DNA from: Bacillota bacterium
GTDB taxonomy: Bacteria; Bacillota; Negativicutes; DSM-13327
Assembly: GCA_017889585.1 (NCBI GenBank)
Contig: JAGFZX010000015.1
Location: 1-64,000 of the forward strand
Length of the DNA stretch: 64,000 nt
Reading direction: 5' to 3'
The notes under the pieces were generated by a model. The model worked only from the letters and a program-made list of their open reading frames with translations. It had not been told where the DNA came from and ran no database searches. Shown in pieces: positions 17,916 to 27,631 of this stretch (positions within the stretch are counted from its first letter, which is position 1; each line of letters starts with the position of its first letter). Position numbers and translations under genes: made by a program.

Positions 17916-19169
17916 ATGGAAAAGAATAAAAAAGGATTAGGTCTTTCTGCTCAGATTTTCATTGCTCTTGTTCTCGGTGTAGTCTTTGGTTATATTTTCC
18001 CTACCTATGGACAAACTTTAAAACCAATTGGTGACGCATTTATTCGTATGATCAAAATGATTGTTGTTCCCCTGATTTTTAGTTCCTTAATTATGGGTAT
18101 TGCCGGTACTGGCGACTTTAAAAAACTGGGCCGATTGGGTGCAAAGGCTATTCTCTGGTTTGAAATAGCAACAACTCTGGCATTGTTTGTAGGCTTGCTT
18201 GTTGCTAACGTATTCCAGCCTGGCGCAGGCGTGGCTATGGCAGTCGGCGCAGATGTTGGTACGGTTGCTACAGCAGCGACCAAACACATTGATATGACAC
18301 AAATGATGGTTAATATCGTACCTACCAACGTTGTTGATGCTATGGGACGCGGTGATATGCTGCAAATTATTCTCTTCTCCTGCTTCTTCGGCGTAGCAGC
18401 AGCTCATATGGGAGAGAAAGGTAAACCCGTTGTTAACCTAGCTATCAGCGTTGCTGAAATTATGTTCCAGTTTACTAATTATGTAATGAGACTTGCTCCA
18501 ATTGGTGTATTTGCGTTGATTTCATTTACCGTAGGCAAGTTTGGTCTAGGTATGCTTATTCCTTTAGCTAAACTCATTGGCTCTCTATATTTTGCATTAA
18601 TATTCTTCCTTTTCCTGCTAATGCTATTCACTTCATTGATTCTTCGTGTAAACTTTTACCATGTATTCAGAGCACTTAAAGAACCAATGTTGATTGCATT
18701 TTCCACGGCATCCAGCGAAGCGGCTTTGCCGATTGCTATGGAAAAATTAGAGGAGTTTGGTATTCCTAAGCATATTGTTACTTTCGTGTTACCAACAGGC
18801 TATACATTTAACCTGGATGGTTCTACATTATATAGTGCGTTGGCAGTAATATTTATTGCCCAAGTTTATAATATCCCCTTTCCCATTGAAACTCAATTAG
18901 TTATGCTTTTGACATTGATGATGTCGACTAAAGGTATTGCGGCTGTGCCTGGTGCTTCCCTTATTGTTATTGCAGGTACCGCAGCAGCTTTCGGCTTGCC
19001 AGTAGAAGGCATTGGCATTATCATGGGCGTTGACCGTATTCTTGATATGGCCCGTACGGTTTGTAACTTGACTGGTAACTGTGTTGCGGCTGTAGTAGTA
19101 GCTCGCTGGGAAAAAGAATTGCCTGATGAAGTTCTTGCCTTAGCATATGCTAAAAATTATGATCACTAA
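17916..19169 (+). CDS. Dicarboxylate/amino acid:cation symporter (DAACS family)
   Basis: A 417-residue secondary transporter of the GltP/DctA type in the cytoplasmic membrane. It has the hairpin-loop serine-rich motif STASSEAALPIAMEKLE, LPTGYTFNLDGSTLY, the second hairpin STKGIAAVPGASLIVIAG and MGVDRILDMARTVCNLTGN, which carries the cation/substrate residues. AGGAGGG precedes the ATG by 7 bases. Glutamate, aspartate or C4-dicarboxylates are possible substrates. Glutamate or aspartate would fit the neighbouring fermentation operon and aspartase. It is divergent from the GlnKL-like pair with the heptamer array between. Confidence 0.92.
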   Translation: MEKNKKGLGLSAQIFIALVLGVVFGYIFPTYGQTLKPIGDAFIRMIKMIVVPLIFSSLIMGIAGTGDFKKLGRLGAKAILWFEIATTLALFVGLLVANVFQPGAGVAMAVGADVGTVATAATKHIDMTQMMVNIVPTNVVDAMGRGDMLQIILFSCFFGVAAAHMGEKGKPVVNLAISVAEIMFQFTNYVMRLAPIGVFALISFTVGKFGLGMLIPLAKLIGSLYFALIFFLFLLMLFTSLILRVNFYHVFRALKEPMLIAFSTASSEAALPIAMEKLEEFGIPKHIVTFVLPTGYTFNLDGSTLYSALAVIFIAQVYNIPFPIETQLVMLLTLMMSTKGIAAVPGASLIVIAGTAAAFGLPVEGIGIIMGVDRILDMARTVCNLTGNCVAAVVVARWEKELPDEVLALAYAKNYDH

Positions 19170-19211
19170 AAAGTAAAAATAATGGGAAGGTTATACTTTC
19201 TATATGGTTTC

Positions 19212-19246
19212 AAAAAGCCAGCATCCCTTAATGATGCTGGCTTTTT
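19212..19246. terminator. Bidirectional terminator between symporter and clpB
   Basis: AAAAAGCCAGCATC and GATGCTGGCTTTTT form a 14-bp stem with a 7-base loop, with T-runs on both strands. It ends the plus-strand symporter gene and the minus-strand clpB gene, which converge here. Confidence 0.9.
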
Positions 19247-19251
19247 CCTTT

Positions 19252-21852
19252 TTATATCTTTTCCGGATTTTTCATTACGGTTTCTAAAAGCATGGCTCCA
19301 TCACGCACTTCTAGTTTCACCGTATCGCCTTCTGCCGTTTGACCGCGAACGAGCATCTTACTAAGCTGCGTTTCCACCGTCTGGCTGATCTGCCGGCGCA
19401 GAGGCCTAGCGCCAAAGGTAGGATCATATCCCTCTTTTGCCAGAAATTTAAGTACCGCATCATCCCAAACAAGGGTTATATTCAATTGCTTTTGCAGCCG
19501 TTCACTAAGGCTAGTCAGCATGATAGCCGCAATGGCACTTACCTGTTCTATTGTCAGGGCATTAAATACGACAATATCATCAATTCGATTTAAAAACTCG
19601 GGACGGAAATAGGTTTTAATCATCCCTAAAACGAGTTCTTTAGCTACAGAAAATTCATTCTGCAGAATATCCGCCGAACCCAGATTAGAGGTCATGATAA
19701 TCACAGTATTTTTGAAGTTGACAGTGCGCCCTTTACCATCGGTTAACCGCCCGTCATCAAGAATCTGAAGCAATATATTTAACACATCTTTATGGGCTTT
19801 TTCAATTTCGTCAAGCAGAATCACACTATAAGGACGGCGCCGTACCGCCTCTGTCAGTTGTCCCCCCTCTTCGTAGCCCACATAACCAGGAGGGGCACCG
19901 ATTAATCTAGCTGCCGTATGTTTTTCCATATATTCACTCATATCCAGGCGAATCATGCTACGTTCATCATCAAACAGAACTTCTGCCAAGGTTTTGGCCA
20001 ATTCCGTCTTACCAACTCCTGTTGGACCAAGGAAGATAAAAGATCCAATTGGTCGATTTGGATCCTTTATTCCGACTCTGGCCCGGATAATAGCATTACT
20101 AACTGCCTGTACAGCATAGTCCTGACCGACCAGTCGTTCATGTAAAACGTCCTCCAACTTGGCTAGCTTATCCCGCTCACCAGCCAGCATACGACTGACT
20201 GGAATACCAGTCCAACGACTGACCACCCGTGCGATATCGTCTTCACTTACTTCTTCTTTTAGTAGAGTTTCAGCGGTTTGTTTTTGGGCTAGTATTTCCT
20301 CCTCCTGTTTTAGCTGTTTTTCCAATTCCGGCAGACGACCGTACTTTAACTCTGCTAAGTGATTGAGATCATATGCCCGTTCAGCGCTTTCCATCTCATT
20401 CTTCACAGCCTCAATCTCTTTCTTGAAGCTACGCAAACGAAGGATGGCTTGTTTTTCGATCTCCCACTGGCCTTTTAGACTCTCAGCTTGCTGATGCAGC
20501 TCTTTTAATTCTTCTTGAATGCGTGCCAACCTGTCCAAAGAAGCAATATCACTCTCTTTTTTCAATGCTTGCTCTTCAATTTCGAGCTGCATCACCCGGC
20601 GAAGAATTTCATCCAATTCGGTGGGCATCGAATCAATCTCAGTACGAAGTCTAGCACCAGCCTCATCCACTAGGTCAATGGCTTTATCTGGCAAGAAACG
20701 ATCAGAAATATAGCGATCTGATAAAACCGCTGCTGAAACTAAGGCTGAGTCCTTAATACGGACACCATGATGAATCTCATACCGTTCCTTCAATCCCCGC
20801 AAAATAGAAATGGTATCTTCAACAGTCGGTTGGTCAACATGCACTGGCTGAAAGCGACGCTCCAAAGCAGCATCTTTCTCAATATATTTCCGATATTCAT
20901 TTAACGTAGTAGCACCGATACAACGGAGTTCACCCCGAGCCAACATGGGTTTTAGTAAATTACCAGCATCCATGGACCCTTCGGCAGCTCCTGCCCCAAC
21001 TACAGTATGGAGCTCATCAATAAATAATAATATTTTCCCTTCCGCCTTGACGATTTCATTAAGGACATTTTTTAATCGTTCTTCAAATTCCCCACGAAAT
21101 TTGGCACCAGCCACCATAGACCCTAAATCAAGGGAATACAGTATTTTATTTTTCAAAGTTTCCGGAACATCGCCGCCCACAATACGCCGGGCTAATCCCT
21201 CGACGATAGCGGTCTTACCAACACCAGGTTCACCAATCAATACTGGATTATTTTTGGTACGCCTTGATAATATTTCTATTACTCGACGAATTTCTTCATC
21301 CCGCCCGATTACCGGATCAAGTTTACCTTGTTTAGCCATCTCAGTCAAATCACGCCCGTATTTTTCCAGAGTTTTATAACCTTCCTCTGGGTTATCACTT
21401 GTTATGCGCTGTCCCTGACGATATTCATTAATAATCTTCTGCATACGGTTACGAGATAGGCCGAATTGCTTGCAAAGGTTTATTACATCGTTATCGCCAT
21501 CATCAACAATAGCCAACAGCAGATGTTCTGTGCTGACATATTCATCTTTCATGCTTGCCGTCATTTTTTCGGCTAAAGCCATTACACGAATCATCGCGGT
21601 ATTCATCCTCAGACCCGTATCCTGCCCCCGCACCGCTGGCTGTTCTTTCAATAATTGCTCTAATCTTGTCTGAAACAACTTTCCATCAACTTGAGATTGA
21701 TTCAGAATTTCCTTCATCAGGCCTTCCGGCTCTCTTATTAAGGCCATAAGCAAATGACGCGTAGTTACTTCCTGATGATAATACAGTGCACTTAACTGTT
21801 GCGCCTCCTGCAGGGCGGCCATTGCCTTCTGAGTAAATTTTTCTTGAGCCAT
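19252..21852 (-). CDS. clpB: ATP-dependent disaggregase ClpB (Hsp100)
   Basis: An 866-residue cytoplasmic chaperone that extracts proteins from aggregates with DnaK. Domain order is normal: N domain (1-145), first AAA+ module with GEPGVGKT near residue 205 and [10 protein letters not shown], middle coiled coil (about 410-525), and second AAA+ module with [16 protein letters not shown] and [21 protein letters not shown]. It closes with the C-terminal lid [16 protein letters not shown]. The second of two ATGs (21852) is chosen because AGGAGG is 9 bases from it and 3 from the first. It has its own promoter at 21905-21933. Confidence 0.96.
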   Translation of the reverse strand: MAQEKFTQKAMAALQEAQQLSALYYHQEVTTRHLLMALIREPEGLMKEILNQSQVDGKLFQTRLEQLLKEQPAVRGQDTGLRMNTAMIRVMALAEKMTASMKDEYVSTEHLLLAIVDDGDNDVINLCKQFGLSRNRMQKIINEYRQGQRITSDNPEEGYKTLEKYGRDLTEMAKQGKLDPVIGRDEEIRRVIEILSRRTKNNPVLIGEPGVGKTAIVEGLARRIVGGDVPETLKNKILYSLDLGSMVAGAKFRGEFEERLKNVLNEIVKAEGKILLFIDELHTVVGAGAAEGSMDAGNLLKPMLARGELRCIGATTLNEYRKYIEKDAALERRFQPVHVDQPTVEDTISILRGLKERYEIHHGVRIKDSALVSAAVLSDRYISDRFLPDKAIDLVDEAGARLRTEIDSMPTELDEILRRVMQLEIEEQALKKESDIASLDRLARIQEELKELHQQAESLKGQWEIEKQAILRLRSFKKEIEAVKNEMESAERAYDLNHLAELKYGRLPELEKQLKQEEEILAQKQTAETLLKEEVSEDDIARVVSRWTGIPVSRMLAGERDKLAKLEDVLHERLVGQDYAVQAVSNAIIRARVGIKDPNRPIGSFIFLGPTGVGKTELAKTLAEVLFDDERSMIRLDMSEYMEKHTAARLIGAPPGYVGYEEGGQLTEAVRRRPYSVILLDEIEKAHKDVLNILLQILDDGRLTDGKGRTVNFKNTVIIMTSNLGSADILQNEFSVAKELVLGMIKTYFRPEFLNRIDDIVVFNALTIEQVSAIAAIMLTSLSERLQKQLNITLVWDDAVLKFLAKEGYDPTFGARPLRRQISQTVETQLSKMLVRGQTAEGDTVKLEVRDGAMLLETVMKNPEKI

Positions 21853-21904
21853 CGTCATCTTCCTCCTTAATAATGATTATTTTTAAATAATCGATGTTAC
21901 AATA

Positions 21905-21933
21905 ATTTTAAACCAAATTTACATCATTATCAA
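21905..21933 (-). promoter_or_regulatory. Housekeeping-type promoter of clpB
   Basis: On the minus strand TTGATA (21928-21933) and TAAAAT (21905-21910) stand 17 bp apart, 53 bp before the clpB start. The leader contains the palindrome GATTATTT-TT-AAATAATC at 21875-21892. No CIRCE or CtsR box was recognised. Confidence 0.55.
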
Positions 21934-22001
21934 TATTTTTCTTCATCTTTTGACGTTTTATTTAGTGGTGAGTTAATAACATAGCACCAGCTTGGATTCG
22001 G

Positions 22002-22028
22002 AAAAGAGCACCACTACGGCGCTCTTTT
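22002..22028 (-). terminator. Terminator of rph-rdgB-phosphodiesterase
   Basis: AAAAGAGC and GCTCTTTT form an 8-bp stem around an 11-base loop just after the stop at 22035. A short T-run follows in the direction of transcription. Confidence 0.65.
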
Positions 22029-22034
22029 TTTCTA

Positions 22035-22505
22035 CTAACTATTTAATCGAATAATGTTACCTACAACTTGGGCCTCATCATCAATATCTAAAATCCCATA
22101 GGTAGCATGACTGCCATAGGCACTACCTGGATTAAAAATTAATATTCCTTCATGCCATTGATTATCAGGTACATGGGTATGTCCATAAATCACAACATTG
22201 ACTTCATACTGTTTACCCCACCGCACTAGCTCTTGAGTGCTTTTTTTAACACCATAATGATGACCATGAGTCAGCCATATTCGATGGTCGCCAACTTCCA
22301 CAAACTCATCAATCTTAGCAGTCGTATTACCGTCACAATTACCTTTGGCGGAAATAACTGGCACTGTTACCAAGTTCCTTAAACATTCTGCATCCTGGCT
22401 ATAATCACCTGCATGCAGCCACATATCAACATTGGAAAGCATTTTTACCACTTGCCGAATAGTTGCCTGATCACCATGAGTATCACTGATGACCCCTATT
22501 CTCAT
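22035..22505 (-). CDS. YfcE/MJ0936-type metallophosphodiesterase
   Basis: A 156-residue calcineurin-like phosphoesterase. All metal-site motifs are visible: GVISDTHGD at the start, LHAGDYSQ, SAKGNCDG, LTHGHHYG, YGHTHVP and a closing INPGSAYGSH-type sequence (FNPGSAYGSH). It overlaps rdgB by four bases (ATGA), as in many Firmicutes where rph, rdgB and this gene form a unit. The natural substrate is not known; small members cleave model phosphodiesters. Confidence 0.9.
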   Translation of the reverse strand: MRIGVISDTHGDQATIRQVVKMLSNVDMWLHAGDYSQDAECLRNLVTVPVISAKGNCDGNTTAKIDEFVEVGDHRIWLTHGHHYGVKKSTQELVRWGKQYEVNVVIYGHTHVPDNQWHEGILIFNPGSAYGSHATYGILDIDDEAQVVGNIIRLNS

Positions 22506-23098
22506 TTTAAACAGCCTCCAAGTTTGATTGCCATGCTACCCAAAGCCTGTCCTCTATGACTAATGGCATTTTTTTCATTTTTGGAAAGTTCCGCCATTGT
22601 CTTGTTTAGCTTAGGCACATAAAAGAGACAATCATAACCAAATCCGCCCACGCCACGCATTTCTTCAATAATATATCCTTCACAAACACCATCAGCTATT
22701 ATAGCAGACTCATCAGTATCTACAAATGCTAAAACGCAACGAAACCGCGCAGTACGTTCTTCAGCCCTACTATTCGTAAGTTTAGCCAGCAACATTTGGT
22801 TATTGGCAGCATCATCAGCAGTTTCTCCGGCAAAGCGAGCTGAATAAATGCCTGGAGCCCCATGCAGGGCATCTACTTCTAAGCCTGAATCATCAGCCAG
22901 ACAAGCTTTACCCGTAAACTTGGCATAATGTCTAGCTTTCAGCAGGGCATTTTCCATAAAGCTAGCACCGTTTTCTACAGCCTCAGGAATAGGACCAAAA
23001 TCACTAAGGGCTAGCACTTTGACAGGTAATTGAGATAGTGCGAGCACAATCTCAGCTATTTTGCCTTTATTTTTAGTTGCGACAACTATTTCTTTCAT
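22502..23098 (-). CDS. rdgB: XTP/dITP diphosphatase (HAM1 family)
   Basis: Hydrolyses non-canonical purine triphosphates (ITP, XTP, dITP) to keep them out of nucleic acids. The 198-residue protein has the family start [15 protein letters not shown], the [25 protein letters not shown] motif, [14 protein letters not shown] and [11 protein letters not shown]. It overlaps both rph and the phosphodiesterase gene by four bases, so the three are translationally coupled. Confidence 0.95.
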   Translation of the reverse strand: MKEIVVATKNKGKIAEIVLALSQLPVKVLALSDFGPIPEAVENGASFMENALLKARHYAKFTGKACLADDSGLEVDALHGAPGIYSARFAGETADDAANNQMLLAKLTNSRAEERTARFRCVLAFVDTDESAIIADGVCEGYIIEEMRGVGGFGYDCLFYVPKLNKTMAELSKNEKNAISHRGQALGSMAIKLGGCLK

Positions 23099-23835
23099 TC
23101 ACGCCCTACTTTCCACGACGAAGAGCCTAAAATATCTTTTTGGTAATCAATTAATCGAGCAACTGCTTTTTCAGCTACTGCCAACATTTCATTTAGCTCG
23201 TCCCGATTAAAAGGACGTTTTTCCCCTGTACCCTGAACTTCTACAAACTGTCCACTACCTGTCATCACTACATTCATATCAACAATGGCCGCCGAATCTT
23301 CTTCATAACACAAATCTGCAATAACGCCCTCTTTGATAACACCAATACTAACAGCGGCCAAAAAATCCTTTACAGGAAAAGGTTTTTCCTGATTGGTATA
23401 AATACTATTCACTGCATCGACCAATGCAACAAAAGAACCAGTAATAGCAGCTGTACGCGTACCACCATCAGCCTGTATAACATCACAGTCAATCCAAACC
23501 GTTCGTTCCCCCAGGGCTTTTAAATCCACTATACTGCGCAAGGCCCGACCAATTAATCGCTGAATTTCATGGGTTCGCCCTGTCACTTTACCTTTAGCTG
23601 ACTCACGAACATTGCGTACATGAGTAGAACGAGGCAATAGTGAATACTCTGCATTAATCCACCCTGAACCTGATCCTTTCATAAAGTGGGGTACTTTTTC
23701 CTCAATCGTGGCGGCACATATTACCTTGGTATTACCAACTTCAATCAACACTGAACCTTCAGGATATTTTAAATAATTGCGAGTAATTTTAACAGCACGC
23801 ATTTCATCAGCTTCACGACCATCAATTCTTTTCAT
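23095..23835 (-). CDS. rph: Ribonuclease PH
   Basis: Phosphorolytic 3' exoribonuclease that trims tRNA precursors. The 246-residue protein has the usual family length and motifs: [18 protein letters not shown]-like start, [60 protein letters not shown] and [26 protein letters not shown] lies 6 bases before the ATG. It is the first gene of rph-rdgB-phosphodiesterase and begins 42 bp after the preceding minus-strand gene, so read-through from that operon is possible. Confidence 0.95.
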   Translation of the reverse strand: MKRIDGREADEMRAVKITRNYLKYPEGSVLIEVGNTKVICAATIEEKVPHFMKGSGSGWINAEYSLLPRSTHVRNVRESAKGKVTGRTHEIQRLIGRALRSIVDLKALGERTVWIDCDVIQADGGTRTAAITGSFVALVDAVNSIYTNQEKPFPVKDFLAAVSIGVIKEGVIADLCYEEDSAAIVDMNVVMTGSGQFVEVQGTGEKRPFNRDELNEMLAVAEKAVARLIDYQKDILGSSSWKVGRE

Positions 23836-23877
23836 ACTTATTCCTCCATAATTAGGTGATTCTTAAGATTATAAAAA

Positions 23878-25197
23878 TTACATTTTCTCTAGTCTATCTT
23901 CATGCTTATTTTGTACAAAATAATGTTGATATTTGCCTTGCTTCTTAGCTTTATACACAGCATCGACGGCCGTTTGCCGACAATGTGAACAAGCCTCACG
24001 GGAAATTACAGCAGCGAAAGCCGATTTATAGACAAAGCCAGAACCATAAGCTTCAGTGCCTATTGTAAGGTATCCGGAACACTTAGGACACAAACGTACT
24101 GTTTCTGTTTGCCGTTCGTTAATACCATTATCATCATAGTAAATGTTGCGATTTCTTTGCCAAAAATCACCCGTTTTAGCTACAACCTCCCGTCTGAGTC
24201 TTTCTCGCATTGTCCACATACCTTTTCGTTCTTCAACTAAACTTTTAATAGCTCTAGTTACTGCCAAAGGCTCTGATGGGCATTTATCAATATCTGGTTC
24301 AATCACCTTGCGATAGTCCATCCCAGCCATTGCCAAAATAATCCCAACATTAACATAAGGCAAGGCATTCTCAATAGAATATCCACCTTCAAGCACTGCA
24401 ATATCAGCTTTCAGCTTATCAGCTAACCTAGCATAGCCCTGAGCTGTAATATTCATATTGGCCAAAGGATCACTATAATGATTATCCTGGCCAGCTGAAT
24501 TTATAATAATTTCTGGTTTAAAATCAGCAAGTACCGGCATAATCAAATGATCAAGTACTTGATGAAGACCATCATCTGTCGTTCCTGGTGGCAAAGGTAT
24601 ATTAAGGGTAGTGCCGAGGGCCATTGGACTACCTATTTCATCAGTAAAGCCTGTACCAGGATACAATGTGCGCCCATCTTGATGAAACGAAATAAATAAA
24701 GTGTCAGCATCATGATAAAAAATATCCTGAGTACCATCACCATGATGTACATCAGTATCTACTATCGCTACTTTACGAATACCATATACTGTACGCAAAT
24801 ATTCCACCATTATGGCTTCAATATTAATAGCACAAAAACCTCGCGTTCCATGAACTACCCGCATAGCGTGATGACCTGGAGGACGAGTCAATGCAAACGC
24901 CCGATCTACTTCCCCCTGCCTCACAGCATCAGCGGCAGCTATCGCAGCACCAGCTGATACCAAATGGGCATTCGTAATCAAGGCTTTAATATCAGGAACA
25001 CCAATATGTACTCGTTCAATATCACTAAACCTCGCCATATTCGGCTTATATTCTTGTATACCAGGCATATCTAATAAGCCTTCTTCCACGATTTGATCGC
25101 GGGTATAGAGCAGCCTTTCTTCCCGTTCAGGATGAACCGGATTGATGGCCCAATCAAAAGCTGGAAAAAATACTAATCCTAACTTTTTTGCGTCCAT
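23878..25197 (-). CDS. Histone-deacetylase-fold amidohydrolase with C-terminal zinc ribbon
   Basis: A 439-residue member of the HDAC/AcuC/acetylpolyamine amidohydrolase superfamily. The catalytic core (about 1-300) shows RPPGHHA, VDTDVHHGDGTQDIFYHD with the zinc ligands, LFISFHQDGRTLYPGTG, NSAGQDNHY and the LEGGYSIENA loop. The extra C-terminal region (about 380-425) has CPKCSGYL and CSHC, a probable zinc ribbon unusual for bacterial members. GGAGG suits either of two adjacent ATGs; the inner one is used. The gene is coupled to the hydantoinase-like gene upstream. The substrate is unknown, and an N-acyl amide made or handled by this operon is a reasonable guess. Confidence 0.85.
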   Translation of the reverse strand: MDAKKLGLVFFPAFDWAINPVHPEREERLLYTRDQIVEEGLLDMPGIQEYKPNMARFSDIERVHIGVPDIKALITNAHLVSAGAAIAAADAVRQGEVDRAFALTRPPGHHAMRVVHGTRGFCAINIEAIMVEYLRTVYGIRKVAIVDTDVHHGDGTQDIFYHDADTLFISFHQDGRTLYPGTGFTDEIGSPMALGTTLNIPLPPGTTDDGLHQVLDHLIMPVLADFKPEIIINSAGQDNHYSDPLANMNITAQGYARLADKLKADIAVLEGGYSIENALPYVNVGIILAMAGMDYRKVIEPDIDKCPSEPLAVTRAIKSLVEERKGMWTMRERLRREVVAKTGDFWQRNRNIYYDDNGINERQTETVRLCPKCSGYLTIGTEAYGSGFVYKSAFAAVISREACSHCRQTAVDAVYKAKKQGKYQHYFVQNKHEDRLEKM

Positions 25198-26855
25198 CAT
25201 AGTTCCTCCTTATTATTCATTAACACACCAGGCTTAACCTGCAAACGACAGGTCATAATCTTCCCTACAGTACGAAAACCTTGTATCACATTAAACTCTT
25301 CTGATTGAATAATTTCTGTAACATCAAGGGAAATACCTTTGTTTGTGGCCAATTCCGCCAAATGGGCTGCCGCGAGCTGATAAGCATCTGCTAACGTAAA
25401 CTTGCTGCTCGACAGTTTATTTTTTATCCCAAGCTCGGCTACTGTATAATAACCTTCAACCGTATCAGCCCTGAGCGTAATATCAACAGTAGGCCTAGCC
25501 ACTGCAGCCCCAATGGCATTAGCAACCATCCCCTGTTTAGGAAGATCGTAGGTTAGCCCCAAATGCCCTGCGACCAGTGGCACAAGCCCTGCTGCGCAGC
25601 CACCTACACCAATAATATGCCCTACGGTAAACCTAGTGCCATGGACAACATCTGCCACCCGATATACAGGCTTATTAGCCTGCTGAACAAGCATATCGCC
25701 AATCGACTGTGAAATAATATTGACAGCCGCGCGAAGCACAATATCAGCCATCTCACGTGGTGTTCGTCCATCAAAGGCCACCTGCCGCATGGCTTCTATC
25801 GCCAGTTCCCTATTACCAAAATCAACCAGCCCCGCCACCACCATAGCATCCGTCACAGTCGGACTCTGTCCCCCTACTGCCATGGCCGGCCCCAGGCGCA
25901 TAGGCCCAACTTTCAATACCCCGCGGGTCTGGTAAACAAGACTGTCACCACCAAGACCGATTGAACTCAATTTAAAAGCCCGCAAAGCAGTAGCAAAGCC
26001 ACCGACCCTAGCACCACCTTCAGCAAAAAGCGGTACACCATTTTGCCACAAAGCAATATCTGTTGTTGTACCACCAATATCCAGAGATAAGAAGGGAATA
26101 TCAGTCGGGTTCATGGCCATAATACCTAGCACACTAGCAGCAGGTCCAGTAAAAATCGCCTCAATAGGGTAATCTCTAGCTACCAATAAGGGTAACGTAC
26201 CACCGTCTGCTTTCAGTACATATACAGGGGCTTTTATCCCTCGCGCCTTAAGTGCTGTTTCCACTGCAGTAGCAAATATATTAAAATGTCGCCATACAGC
26301 TGCATTATAGTAAGCCGAATTAGTACGTCTCAGAAAATTCAGATTCCCAGACACCTCTGAGCCTATCGTAATATGATCTGGACTAGCCAGTTCCTTAACC
26401 CATTGAACAACAGCAAGTTCATTACAAGGATTACGCACGGAGAATTTCCCAGAAATAGCAAACACGTCACATGAACCAAACTGGCGGCACGCTTCTATGA
26501 CTTCATTCTGCCGAGGGCCATTCAGGACTCGACCACGATGATCAATATAACCTGATAGGACGTACGGCTCTACAGGTAATGCTGCTTTAATTTCCATACC
26601 TGGTCCTGGCATGATACACAAGCCAACCTGGTCAATATCCCCCTCAACAAAGGCATTGGTAACAATCGTTGTTGACAAAGCAATACGGGTAAAATGCCTA
26701 CTACCGACCTCTTCCACCACTTGATCAACTGCCGCTAAAATACCTTTCAGTAAATTGCCATGAGTCGTTGGAGTCTTCACTACGCTGACTACTTTACCAT
26801 CTACAATAACTGCTCCATCGGTAAATGTTCCGCCCACATCAAGTCCTAACAGCAT
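25197..26855 (-). CDS. Hydantoinase/oxoprolinase-family (HyuA-like) protein
   Basis: A 552-residue protein with the actin-fold nucleotide site of hydantoinase A/oxoprolinase: LLGLDVGGTFTDGAVI at the start, LSTTIVTNAFVEG, LSLDIGGTTTDIALW in the middle and GVGGCAAGLVPLVAGHLGL. It lacks the HyuB partner that makes up the ATP-dependent amidohydrolases, so a lone HyuA-like role is implied. The ATG at 26855 is one base past the activator's stop and has GAGGGG upstream. Between two other unusual enzymes its substrate is unclear; ATP-dependent ring opening or activation is only family knowledge. Confidence 0.82.
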   Translation of the reverse strand: MLLGLDVGGTFTDGAVIVDGKVVSVVKTPTTHGNLLKGILAAVDQVVEEVGSRHFTRIALSTTIVTNAFVEGDIDQVGLCIMPGPGMEIKAALPVEPYVLSGYIDHRGRVLNGPRQNEVIEACRQFGSCDVFAISGKFSVRNPCNELAVVQWVKELASPDHITIGSEVSGNLNFLRRTNSAYYNAAVWRHFNIFATAVETALKARGIKAPVYVLKADGGTLPLLVARDYPIEAIFTGPAASVLGIMAMNPTDIPFLSLDIGGTTTDIALWQNGVPLFAEGGARVGGFATALRAFKLSSIGLGGDSLVYQTRGVLKVGPMRLGPAMAVGGQSPTVTDAMVVAGLVDFGNRELAIEAMRQVAFDGRTPREMADIVLRAAVNIISQSIGDMLVQQANKPVYRVADVVHGTRFTVGHIIGVGGCAAGLVPLVAGHLGLTYDLPKQGMVANAIGAAVARPTVDITLRADTVEGYYTVAELGIKNKLSSSKFTLADAYQLAAAHLAELATNKGISLDVTEIIQSEEFNVIQGFRTVGKIMTCRLQVKPGVLMNNKEEL

Positions 26856-26856
26856 G

Positions 26857-27621
26857 TTAGCCCCTCTTTTCTCGTCCATGCACTGCGCAACCAATTGCGC
26901 CATTTAGCTGAGGATATTTGGGTACAATGACCTGAAGACCAAGTTCTGACTCAATAATCTGAGCGATAGCCGGCCCTAAAGCCACTCCCCCTGTAAAAAT
27001 AACAGTCTCACTCTTTAGCGCTGTTAACATGGGTTTTATTCTCTTGAAGATCGTATAATTAACCCCCGCCGCCAGTTCTGGAACGCTGTAACCTTCCACA
27101 ATACGTCCAATAAGCTCAGATTCTCCAAAAATAGCACATGTCGCTGACAATTCCACTGGATTTTCCCGATAACTACTGAGTTCTTCTAAGCTAATTCCAA
27201 GCACTGTTGCCATATTTTCCAAATACCGCCCAGTACTAGCAGCACATTTATCATTTGTCGCAAAATCCACCATTTTACCGTTACGAACTTTAATGACTTT
27301 ACTATCCTGACCCCCTAAATCCAGAACCGTAAAATTCGAAAGCCCTGTCTGCCAGATAGCCCCCACAGTATGAGCCTTAAGTTCGGCAATCACAGTAGCC
27401 CCTACAATATTAATGGTATTGCGCCCATAGCCAGTAGCAACTACATCACGATTAGCGCCCATTCCTACTGCCTTAAAATCAACAACTAAACCTTCTGGCG
27501 TAGATTGCCCATACTGACGATAAAACTGCACTGTTTCAAAAATATCCGAACGCTGTACACTATTATGATCCATTATGACTAATTTTACACTACGACTACC
27601 TAAATCTATACCATAAAACAT
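26857..27621 (-). CDS. Activator ATPase of 2-hydroxyacyl-CoA dehydratase type (BadF/BadG/BcrA/BcrD)
   Basis: A 254-residue homodimeric ASKHA ATPase with a bridging [4Fe-4S] cluster, which in known systems pumps an electron into the partner dehydratase. Motifs: YGIDLGSRSVKLVI, VLDLGGQDSKVI, TNDKCAASTGRYLENMA with one cluster cysteine, SATCAIFGESELIG with the other, and FTGGVALGPAI. The ATG at 27621 is used because GAGGTGG sits 6 bases upstream. It lies next to its likely partner (27632-28609), the pairing seen for E. coli YjiL/YjiM and for double-cubane proteins. Confidence 0.9.
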   Translation of the reverse strand: MFYGIDLGSRSVKLVIMDHNSVQRSDIFETVQFYRQYGQSTPEGLVVDFKAVGMGANRDVVATGYGRNTINIVGATVIAELKAHTVGAIWQTGLSNFTVLDLGGQDSKVIKVRNGKMVDFATNDKCAASTGRYLENMATVLGISLEELSSYRENPVELSATCAIFGESELIGRIVEGYSVPELAAGVNYTIFKRIKPMLTALKSETVIFTGGVALGPAIAQIIESELGLQVIVPKYPQLNGAIGCAVHGREKRG

Positions 27622-27631
27622 GCTTTCCACC

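Noticed and set aside
20945-21379. Plus-strand open frame opposite clpB
   Set aside because: It lies wholly within clpB on the other strand, has no ribosome site and no family resemblance. Many similar antisense frames in the window were treated the same way.
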